NCBI GenBank assembly: GCA_963827905.1
Contig: CAWHCB010000007.1
Coordinates: 1-64,000, forward strand
DNA length: 64,000 nt
From: JACXTP01 sp963827905
GTDB taxonomy: Archaea; Thermoplasmatota; Thermoplasmata; Methanomassiliicoccales; UBA472
Direction: 5' to 3'
The notes below the pieces were generated by a model. The model worked only from the letters and a program-made list of their open reading frames with translations. It searched no databases and was not told the DNA's origin. This document shows, in pieces, positions 57,701 to 64,000 of the stretch; position 1 is the stretch's first letter, and every line of letters begins with the position of its first letter. Position numbers and translations under genes: made by a program.

Positions 57701-58719
57701 CGTGCCGAGCGTCATCGACAACGATGGCATGGGCAACATGCCCGACTATCTGGACTGGACGGGATGTTCAGCGACATCGGCGACTTCCTGTTCGACAGCT
57801 TGGTGTTCATCGCCAATGGAGGGTTCTTCGCGCTGGTGATCTCATCGCGGACATCGGGTTGACATACTTCAAGAAGCTCGCAACTCAGGCCTATTACGAA
57901 GTTAAAGGCAAAGTGGACGAATTGAAGAAAGCCTGGGACGAGCTCACAAATTGGGTCCTAGATTACGTTTCGTCATTATTGGATTCTATGCTAAGCCCAT
58001 ACATCGACCCGATACAGAAAGAGGTGGACAATTATAACTTAGGCATTTTGAACGCGGTGATCGCGGCAGAGAATGACTATAAGAGCAGTGGAACAGTCTC
58101 CCCGACGACGAAGAAGAACCTGGCGGACGCTTTCAACTCGAAACTATTTCTCAATGTCTTAGCGGCCGTTCTCATCATCGATGTCATATTGATTGCGATC
58201 GAGGTAATCACCATTGGTATCGGGTCCGTGATCGCCTTGGTCATTAGTTTGATCATGTCCTATATCATCGTCGATATTCTGATGAAGACATACAGCGAAC
58301 AGTTCGATGGCGTGATCCCGCGCACCGCATCAGCGGTCCAGAGTTGGGCGGATGGCGTCTTGGGTGATGAAAGGCCATCCAATACCTCGATTGGCGCTGG
58401 GGTCATATCGATGTGCATCGACATCGTTGGTACGTTCTTTGGTCTCGGCTCCTTCGTGATAGCGGGAGCGAAGTTCTTCAAGGAAGGAGCACTATTGACT
58501 CTGGCTATAATATCGATGATAATGGGGATGCCATTAACGGTGTTCAATAGCGACACCTTTGCTTGGTTGGCAATTCTAGGTGCTGGATTCGTAACAGTGG
58601 CGTCTTTTATTGAAATGGTAAAGAAAAAACCTTCTCAAAGTGCAAAATGTATCAATGGCATAGCGTTTGGATGTGGGGCCGTCTCTATTTTCATCGACTG
58701 GAAGTATTGGGACTCATGA
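51800..58719 (+). CDS. giant secreted multidomain protein with variable membrane-active C-terminus (many frameshifts)
   Basis: About 2,300 residues from a GTG with RBS GGGGGAG. Order by approximate residue: Sec signal peptide 1-30 (KRAISIACVMIMVLTAFHVM); propeller-like repeats 35-310; charged helical stretch 395-500; Fn3-like domain 690-790; PPC-like domain 805-915; jelly-roll-like domains 920-1310; calcium-type TSP3 repeats (DADSDNDGLGDAEE, DLDTDNDGISDGEE) 1315-1670; conserved stalk 1675-2015; AT-rich tip 2017-2306 with about six hydrophobic spans. Frame changes are near 52,718, 53,140, 56,305, 56,948, 57,100, 57,175, 57,525, 57,600, 57,757 and 57,842. Domain order is continuous, so most are likely errors. 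It resembles a polymorphic toxin carrier. Confidence 0.72.
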
Positions 58720-58728
58720 GGGAATCAA

Positions 58729-59232
58729 ATGAAATATGATAATCCACCGAATATGGTCATCGTAAATTTATCGTTATCAATTGCCACTATACTGGTGACG
58801 CTTGGATTTATTGGTCTTCTTATTGATTGGGGGCCATACGGAGGGTGGGCAGCATTTTTAACAATGATTGGTCTAGCGTCATTATACTTATCAGCAATAT
58901 GGTATAGACAATATTATACCCGACCAAAAATCGTCGAAATAGTGGATGATGGTCTAACTCTATACATGAGTTCGTCAAAGGAGATTAAATTGGGATGGTC
59001 TGATGTCCTAGGTTACTGGGCAAATTCTGAGGAAACAGACGCGCCCAAAACAAAGGCAGGATCGGGCGGAATCTATATGATGAGCGGTCCATTTTACACG
59101 ACTAATTATTACATAGCCATCACAGTAGCATCCGAGTACCATCGTGTCACCAGAAAAATTTTACCGGCAACCACAGCGAACGAAAGTGATAGGGAATTTA
59201 AAAAAAGGATTAGTAGCAGCAGAATCAACTAA
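58729..59232 (+). CDS. membrane-anchored partner protein 1 (candidate immunity protein)
   Basis: 167 residues. Two N-terminal spans (VNLSLSIATILVTLGFIGLL and WAAFLTMIGLASLYLSAIWY) are followed by a soluble domain, RPKIVEIVDDGLTLYMSSSK, EIKLGWSDVLGYWANSEE, which looks like a PH-type small beta domain. The ATG is ten bases after the stop of the giant gene, and that stop (TGA) is part of the RBS TGAGGGAATC, so translation is coupled. Much lower in GC than the stalk genes. The immunity role is inferred from position, size and covariation with the neighbouring C-terminus. Confidence 0.65.
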   Translation: MKYDNPPNMVIVNLSLSIATILVTLGFIGLLIDWGPYGGWAAFLTMIGLASLYLSAIWYRQYYTRPKIVEIVDDGLTLYMSSSKEIKLGWSDVLGYWANSEETDAPKTKAGSGGIYMMSGPFYTTNYYIAITVASEYHRVTRKILPATTANESDREFKKRISSSRIN

Positions 59233-59243
59233 TCGAGGGGTGC

Positions 59244-60701
59244 GTGATCCACCTGAACTGCAGCACATCGAACTCGAGGTTCCAGCTGGGCATCAACACC
59301 ATCATATTGCCGAGGGCTATCGCTCTGGAGTGCAAGCTCAACTACACGCTGTCGCATCTCGGCTCCATCAGCAGCACCAACGCGCTCTACGGAGCGGACT
59401 TCTATTACACCAACAGCAGCCAATCGGTCAGCTCGGCGCACATCGTGGCGACGATATCAAAATCGCTCACAGCGGCCAAGGCGGAGGAGCTTCTTCTGGA
59501 TCTAACGAAGAACGCCAGCGGTGGCCGCATCGGCAACAACGTGACGATGTCGACCACTTCCGCCCTCTACCTGCTGCACCTGCCAAGGGACGTGCTCTCA
59601 GCCATCCCGAGCGTCATCGACAACGATGGCATGGGCAACATGCCCGACTATCTGAACATGGAAGGGATCCTGAGCGACATCGGCGACTTCCTGTTCGACA
59701 GCCTGGTATTCATCGCCAGTGGCGGATTCCTCTTCCTGCTGTTGCACATGGCGGAGATGGGGCTGAAGAAGCTGGGGCAGATGTTCAGCGCGGCGGCCAC
59801 CATCGTCAAGAACGCGGTGGACGAGATGGCGAAGGCGCTGAACAACTTCGTTGAATGGATATTGGATTCTATCAGGGATATAGCAACACAGTTGCTTCAA
59901 AAGATTACCAGTTCAATTAAAAACCTATATGATGAATACCTGACTTCGGTTGCCGCAGCTCTAACAAATTGCAAGAACGACTTACAAAGCATGGGTTATG
60001 TGACAATAACATCAAAAAATACGCTTTCAAAATCACTTGATGGCGATCTATATTGGGCAATTATCGGATTGGCCATCATTGTTGAAGCGGTCATACTAAT
60101 CATAACTGGAATGACCAACATCTTTGGTTTCATTTTGACTCTTGCAGTATCTTTGGTAATTGGATACATAATACAGAGTGCTTTTAGTCTTTCTAGCGAT
60201 AATAATGAGATTCCTGATAGCGTGATGACATCCATTAAAGGGCATGGATCTATTTTCACCACCGCATCAAATTTAAATATTTTATTAGTGACTTGTAGTG
60301 TTGATACAGAGCAAATTGACAACCCACAGACAAAAATAAGCGCTGAGTTGGCGATGACCATTTTCTCTGCGGTTGTTGGTCAATTTGCCTCTAAGGTAGC
60401 AATTGCATCCTTGGCTTCATCCGGATGGAAATATGCATGGGGAATGATTTCAATAGTTGCAGGTTTTATGGCCATAATATTTGGGGGCCTTGGTGCAACA
60501 GGAGATTATGATCAATTTTCTGAATTTATTTTCGCATATACAGGAATTGCCTTTGGAGTCGAATCGATAATATTTGGTTTGGCAGCAACATATAAATCAA
60601 GTGGATTTGATTTCGCTGTTGGTCTGTTTGGTGGTCTATTAGGTGTGTGTTCACTTGTCCTCTCTTTAGTCGCACTAAATGATTCAAATCAGGAGGGGTG
60701 A
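59244..60701 (+). CDS. orphan C-terminal cassette 1 (stalk end plus divergent membrane tip)
   Basis: About 485 residues with no signal peptide and no N-terminal domains. It starts (GTG, behind GAGGGGTG) at IHLNCSTSNSRFQLGINTII, exactly at an internal point of the giant protein, and follows it through LHLPRDVLSAIPSVIDNDGM and SDIGDFLFDSLVFIASGG. From about 59,850 the sequence becomes AT-rich and the tip differs: an amphipathic helical part, a polar linker (MGYVTITSKNTLSKSLDGDL) and about six spans (LAIIVEAVILIITGMTNIFG). Only the layout matches the giant tip. It is an intact frame followed at once by its own partner gene. Confidence 0.72.
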   Translation: MIHLNCSTSNSRFQLGINTIILPRAIALECKLNYTLSHLGSISSTNALYGADFYYTNSSQSVSSAHIVATISKSLTAAKAEELLLDLTKNASGGRIGNNVTMSTTSALYLLHLPRDVLSAIPSVIDNDGMGNMPDYLNMEGILSDIGDFLFDSLVFIASGGFLFLLLHMAEMGLKKLGQMFSAAATIVKNAVDEMAKALNNFVEWILDSIRDIATQLLQKITSSIKNLYDEYLTSVAAALTNCKNDLQSMGYVTITSKNTLSKSLDGDLYWAIIGLAIIVEAVILIITGMTNIFGFILTLAVSLVIGYIIQSAFSLSSDNNEIPDSVMTSIKGHGSIFTTASNLNILLVTCSVDTEQIDNPQTKISAELAMTIFSAVVGQFASKVAIASLASSGWKYAWGMISIVAGFMAIIFGGLGATGDYDQFSEFIFAYTGIAFGVESIIFGLAATYKSSGFDFAVGLFGGLLGVCSLVLSLVALNDSNQEG

Positions 60702-60702
60702 A

Positions 60703-61176
60703 TTGTCCGAAATATTTATAAATTATAATTATCAAAAGGCAATATTATTACGATTATCGCTTGGGTTATTCTGGTTTTTTTTCGTTGTTTCATTGGGATT
60801 TATATTTTTTTATGATTTTTTTTATTGGATTATCTTCATCCTCGTTGGTTTCGCAGGCCTATTTTCTATTTTTATATTGGTTTTCTTATTGAGACCGAGA
60901 TACGTTGAGATCATGGACGATGGAGTAATGTTCACCTACATCTGGAAAAGAAAGAGGTTCGTGAAATGGGTCGACATAAAATTCTTGAATCTGAGCAAAG
61001 GAGACCTGACGACATATTTTGGTTCGGACGGTCGAGGAGGTGTCCTTTGCGATCAGAGATGGCACTTTTTCCGGATGAACTACGAATTGGCCTATGAGGT
61101 TGAAAGATCGTACATCGCGAAGATGGGAAGGGAGCCGCCCAGGGACAAGATGGGAGTATCGGGCCTCCCTTCGTGA
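60703..61176 (+). CDS. membrane-anchored partner protein 2 (candidate immunity protein)
   Basis: About 157 residues from TTG at 60,703, chosen because AGGAGGGGTGA immediately precedes it; an in-frame ATG at 60,679 overlaps cassette 1 and lacks an RBS. Two long spans (LSLGLFWFFFVVSLGFIFFY and WIIFILVGFAGLFSIFILVF) lead to a PH-like domain, RPRYVEIMDDGVMFTYIWKR and KRFVKWVDIKFLNLSKGD. The RPxxVEIxDDG core matches partners 1 and 3, while the rest is strongly diverged. GC is very low (15 of 60 bases in 60,721-60,780). Confidence 0.62.
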   Translation: MSEIFINYNYQKAILLRLSLGLFWFFFVVSLGFIFFYDFFYWIIFILVGFAGLFSIFILVFLLRPRYVEIMDDGVMFTYIWKRKRFVKWVDIKFLNLSKGDLTTYFGSDGRGGVLCDQRWHFFRMNYELAYEVERSYIAKMGREPPRDKMGVSGLPS

Positions 61177-61463
61177 CAGGAACCAATCTTATCCTAAAAT
61201 CCATCACTCAGGACTTGCTCATCACCGTCTGGCATTCCATGTCGTCATAATAATACGCCACCCGCATTACATTCAGGTTCAATCGAGATCACTCATCGCC
61301 CGAGCCAGATGTCGGAATTTCAATTCAATTCTTTCGACGTTCGCAGGTTCCAGCCTGGAAAACCTATACCCACCGCTAAACGGTGGGCATTCTTATTTCC
61401 TAATTATAAAAATAGAGCATGCTCAGATAAGCCTTATCTATCCATCATGCAGAATCGGCCAAC
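61177..61463. other. intergenic region between cassettes 1 and 2
   Basis: This 287-base gap holds repeat copy B (61,302-61,387) and the palindrome GAGCATGCTC (61,415-61,424), the same two marks that precede the giant gene and in the same order. No gene is seen. An A/T run (TAATTATAAAAATAG, 61,401-61,415) may act as a TATA-type promoter for cassette 2. Confidence 0.5.
61302..61387 (+). repeat. repeat copy B: conserved noncoding element
   Basis: Second copy of the element at 51,551-51,638. Both hairpins are kept: CAGG/CCTG, and ACCCACCG with CGGTGGG (loop changed from CAAAA to CTAAA). The stem is unchanged while the loop varies, which suggests structure matters. The T-run seen after copy A is reduced to TTCTTATTT here. 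Confidence 0.65.
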
Positions 61464-63395
61464 GTGTTCGGGGACGTCCATCCATGGTACGATTCTAGTG
61501 ATCGTTACAAAGGAACGGAACTTACCGCATCATGGCAACAAAGGCAGGACATCAACAGCGACAGCACCCCAAGCTGCTACTTCGTAATCCACTACCATGA
61601 TGAGAACATCAACTTCGCCACCAAGCGATTCACTGCCACCGAGGACCAGCTCTACAATCTGAACTGGGATTACGATGTGGACGTGCCGGAGACAGCCACT
61701 TCGGTCTATATCGACTTCGAGGCCGTGGCGGATGAGGCTGGCTGGCTGGGCGACGACATCCAGCTAGACATCGATTCCGACAGCAGCAATCAATACGACG
61801 TGACGTGGACCATATCCTCCACGCCGTTCGTCGGTGAGAATGAGGGCTCCGGTGGCAGCGACAACGCTTACGTCAAAGTCAAGCTGAGCAAACAGATCCA
61901 GAGCAATGCCAAGGTCATAGTGATCAACGGAACCGACGGGAACGGAGGCGACTACGGCCTATACAAGGTGGGCACGAACAACTACCGCTTCAACGCCGAC
62001 CAGCAGGTGTACATGTTATATCTGAATGTCTCCAGCGGCACCAGCGCACATTTCACCACGGGGATGCACACGGTCATACTTCCGAGGGCGATAGCGCTGG
62101 AATGCGGTCTTAATTATACTTTATCACACCTGGACACCATCAACACCAACAACCTGTTGTACGATGCCGATTTCTACTACGCCAATAGCAGTCTGAGTGT
62201 AAGTTCCGGTCACGTCGTCGTCTCAATATCAAAGACCATGACCGCAGCCAACGCGGAGCTCCTCTTGACGAACCTGACCAAAAATAAAGCAGGGGATCGT
62301 ATCGGCAACAACGTCACCATATCGACGACCTCCGCCCTCTGCCTGCTGCACCTACCGAGGGACGTGCTCTCCGCCATCCCGAGAGTCATCGACAACGACG
62401 GACTGGGCAACATGCCCGACTACCTCGGCATCACCGGCATACTGAGCGACATCGGCGACTTCCTCTTCGACTGCTTGGTGGTCTTTGTGAATGGAGGGTT
62501 CTTCGCGCTGGTTTTGTTCATGGCAGATATTGGTATGAAATTCATCAAGAAACTAACAATTGCGGGCTACTCAGAGATAAAAGGCAAGGTAGACGAACTG
62601 AAGAAAGCCTGGGATGAGTTCACGAATTGGCTAGAGGACTATGTTTCCTCATTACTGGATTCCATGCTCAGTCCATTCATCGACCCGATACAGAAAGAGG
62701 TGGACAATTATAACTTAGGCATTTTGAACGCGGTGATCGCGGCAGAGAATGACTATAAGAGCAGTGGAACGGTCTCCCCGACGACGAAGAAAAACCTGGC
62801 GGACGCTTTCAACTCGAAACTATTTCTCAATGTCCTTGCGGCCGTTCTCATCATCGATGTCATACTGACGGCGATAGAGGTCATCACCATTGGTATCGGG
62901 TCCGTGATCGCCTTGGTCATTAGTTTGATCGTGTCCTATGTCATCGTCGATATTCTGATGAAGACATACAGCGAACAGTTCGATGGTCTGATCCCGCGTA
63001 CCGCATCAGCGGTCCAGAGTTGGGCGGATGGCGTCATGGGTGATGAAAGGCCATCCAATACCTCGATCGCCGCTGGTGCCATATCATTTTGCATAGACAT
63101 CGTTGGTACTTTCTTTGGTCTCGGCTCCTTCGTGATAGCGGGCGCTAAGTTCTTCAAGGAAGGAGCACTACTGACTCTGGCAATAATATCGATGATAATA
63201 GGGATGCCATTAACTGTGTTCAATAGCGACACCTTTGCCTGGTTGGCCTTACTTGGGGCAGGATTTGTAACAGGGGCCTCTATATGTGAAATGGTCTTTC
63301 TAAAACCATCTCAAAGTGCACGATGTATCAATGGTATTGCAACTGTGTGTGGGGCCACATCAATAGGCATCGATCTTGCGTATTGGGATTCGTGA
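61464..63395 (+). CDS. orphan C-terminal cassette 2 (longer stalk plus membrane tip like the giant protein)
   Basis: 643 residues, uninterrupted, beginning at a GTG with about 29 unrelated residues (VFGDVHPWYDSSDRYKGTEL) before homology to the giant protein starts at INSDSTPSCYFVIHYHDENI. The stalk (ATEDQLYNLNWDYDVDVPET, GGDYGLYKVGTNNYRFNADQ) is complete here and serves as the reference for frameshifts in the giant gene. The tip from about 62,510 is nearly identical to the giant tip across 62,679-63,248, then diverges in its last 48 residues. No signal peptide is seen, so as it stands it would not be exported by Sec. Confidence 0.72.
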   Translation: MFGDVHPWYDSSDRYKGTELTASWQQRQDINSDSTPSCYFVIHYHDENINFATKRFTATEDQLYNLNWDYDVDVPETATSVYIDFEAVADEAGWLGDDIQLDIDSDSSNQYDVTWTISSTPFVGENEGSGGSDNAYVKVKLSKQIQSNAKVIVINGTDGNGGDYGLYKVGTNNYRFNADQQVYMLYLNVSSGTSAHFTTGMHTVILPRAIALECGLNYTLSHLDTINTNNLLYDADFYYANSSLSVSSGHVVVSISKTMTAANAELLLTNLTKNKAGDRIGNNVTISTTSALCLLHLPRDVLSAIPRVIDNDGLGNMPDYLGITGILSDIGDFLFDCLVVFVNGGFFALVLFMADIGMKFIKKLTIAGYSEIKGKVDELKKAWDEFTNWLEDYVSSLLDSMLSPFIDPIQKEVDNYNLGILNAVIAAENDYKSSGTVSPTTKKNLADAFNSKLFLNVLAAVLIIDVILTAIEVITIGIGSVIALVISLIVSYVIVDILMKTYSEQFDGLIPRTASAVQSWADGVMGDERPSNTSIAAGAISFCIDIVGTFFGLGSFVIAGAKFFKEGALLTLAIISMIIGMPLTVFNSDTFAWLALLGAGFVTGASICEMVFLKPSQSARCINGIATVCGATSIGIDLAYWDS

Positions 63396-63404
63396 GGGGA
63401 TCAA

Positions 63405-63908
63405 ATGAAATATGACAATCCACCGAATATGGTCATCGTTAATTTCTCGTTATCTATGGCCACGATAATTGTGGCTATAGGTATAATTGCACTCGTTTTA
63501 AAATCAGGACCGTATGACGGATGGGTAACTCTTTTTACAATGATTGGTATTGCATTCTTGTTTTTATTGGCAGTATGGTATAGACAATATTATACCCGGC
63601 CAATAATCGTCCAAATAAAAGATGAGGGTCTAACTCTCTACATGAATCCATCAAAGGAGATAAAATTAAGGTGGCCTGATGTTCTTGGCTATTGGGCAAA
63701 TTCCGAGGAAACAGATAAGGCTAAAACAAAGGCAGGATCGGGCGGGATTTATCCGATGAACGGTCACATCTACACGATTAATTACAATATTGCTCTCTCA
63801 GTTGCGTACGAGTATCATCGTGTTACCGGGAAAATATTACCGGCAACCACAGCTAACGAAAGTGATAGAGAATTTAAAAAAAGGATTAAAGGCGGCAGAA
63901 TCAATTGA
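63405..63908 (+). CDS. membrane-anchored partner protein 3 (candidate immunity protein)
   Basis: 167 residues, the same length as partner 1 and alignable end to end. The soluble half is strongly conserved (VLGYWANSEETD, KTKAGSGGIY, ILPATTANESDREFKKRI), while the two spans differ (MATIIVAIGIIALVLKSGPY versus IATILVTLGFIGLLIDWGPY). RBS GAGGGGATC overlaps the end of cassette 2, so it is translationally coupled like partner 1. A specificity role for the membrane half is inference. Confidence 0.66.
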   Translation: MKYDNPPNMVIVNFSLSMATIIVAIGIIALVLKSGPYDGWVTLFTMIGIAFLFLLAVWYRQYYTRPIIVQIKDEGLTLYMNPSKEIKLRWPDVLGYWANSEETDKAKTKAGSGGIYPMNGHIYTINYNIALSVAYEYHRVTGKILPATTANESDREFKKRIKGGRIN

Positions 63909-63921
63909 TTGAGAGGTTTAC

Positions 63922-64000
63922 ATGATCCATCTGAACTGCTCCACCTCGAACTCGCGCTTCCAGCTGGGCATGAACACCATCATGCAACCCTTCAATAATA
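63922..64000 (+). CDS. orphan cassette 3, start only (runs off the window)
   Basis: An ATG behind GAGAGGTTTAC opens MIHLNCSTSNSRFQLGMNTI, the same start point as cassette 1, then reads MQPFNN up to the window end, where similarity to the stalk already weakens (expected ILPRAIALEC). Either the last 20 bases are low-quality contig-end sequence or this cassette is itself broken. Its presence shows that the array continues beyond the window. Confidence 0.6.
   Translation, partial: MIHLNCSTSNSRFQLGMNTIMQPFNN

Noticed and set aside
56880..57860. True pseudogenisation of the giant gene's stalk.
   Set aside because: Cassette 2 shows the intact version of the same region, and each break in the giant copy is a one- or two-base shift with the protein continuing in the next frame, so errors are more likely; not fully excluded.
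1..64000. CRISPR arrays and rRNA genes.
   Set aside because: No regularly spaced short repeats and no rRNA-like sequence were found on reading through the window.

Overview
The window is a composite of two unrelated genomes. Bases 1 to about 12,187 are gammaproteobacterial: the end of rpiA, two tandem trimeric porins, tRNA-Gln, rpsI/rplM, a 2Fe-2S ferredoxin, the ubiquinone gene coq7, an OsmC protein, trpC-trpD-trpG, a propionyl-CoA synthetase, and badly frameshifted pieces of mdh, cysZ and a DinG/YoaA-type helicase. From about 12,188 to the end the sequence is archaeal and high in GC: isoprenoid-lipid genes, an 11-subunit Fpo/Nuo complex, Nob1, Csl4, split archaeal glutamate synthase, Lrp and TATA-box/leaderless promoters. 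This suggests a Thermoplasmatota-like euryarchaeon, but no marker here fixes the order, and no methanogenesis gene is seen. The join inside the helicase fragment is most likely an assembly chimera. Single-base indels break many conserved genes in both halves, so most frameshifts are probably consensus errors.

Archaeal layout. 12.5-14.6 kb: geranylgeranyl reductase and a polyprenyl synthase. 14.7-25.1 kb: one minus-strand operon nuoABCDHIJJKLMN without E, F, G or FpoF; its NuoI carries four 4Fe-4S motifs instead of two. 25.3-30.7 kb: PfpI, proC, Nob1, a ThiI-like sulfurtransferase, Csl4, an rRNA-type methyltransferase, a Dabb protein and an XRE-CBS regulator. 31.2-34.8 kb: three-gene glutamate synthase, then Lrp. 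35.3-38.3 kb: two CobW-like GTPases around a cysteine-rich winged-helix regulator. 38.3-44.6 kb: flavodoxin, SOUL heme protein, SulP and ClC transporters, flavin reductase, M29 aminopeptidase. 44.7-51.1 kb: a NapH-like ferredoxin, an Ig-repeat surface protein, CcmF and a TDT transporter, which together suggest c-type cytochrome or membrane redox chemistry.

The most unusual part is 51.5-64 kb. A secreted protein of about 2,300 residues (propeller-like region, Fn3, PPC, calcium-type TSP3 repeats, conserved stalk) ends in an AT-rich, multi-membrane-span variable domain. A small coupled gene for a membrane-anchored protein follows. Downstream are two or three headless copies of the stalk end, each starting at a recurring boundary, each carrying a related or divergent C-terminal domain and each followed by its own small partner gene. 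This is the layout of a polymorphic toxin locus (full-length effector, immunity gene, orphan CT/immunity cassettes), here in an archaeon and with a membrane-active rather than nuclease-like tip. The toxin/immunity reading is inference; the cassette structure, mosaic identity and GC shift are visible in the sequence.
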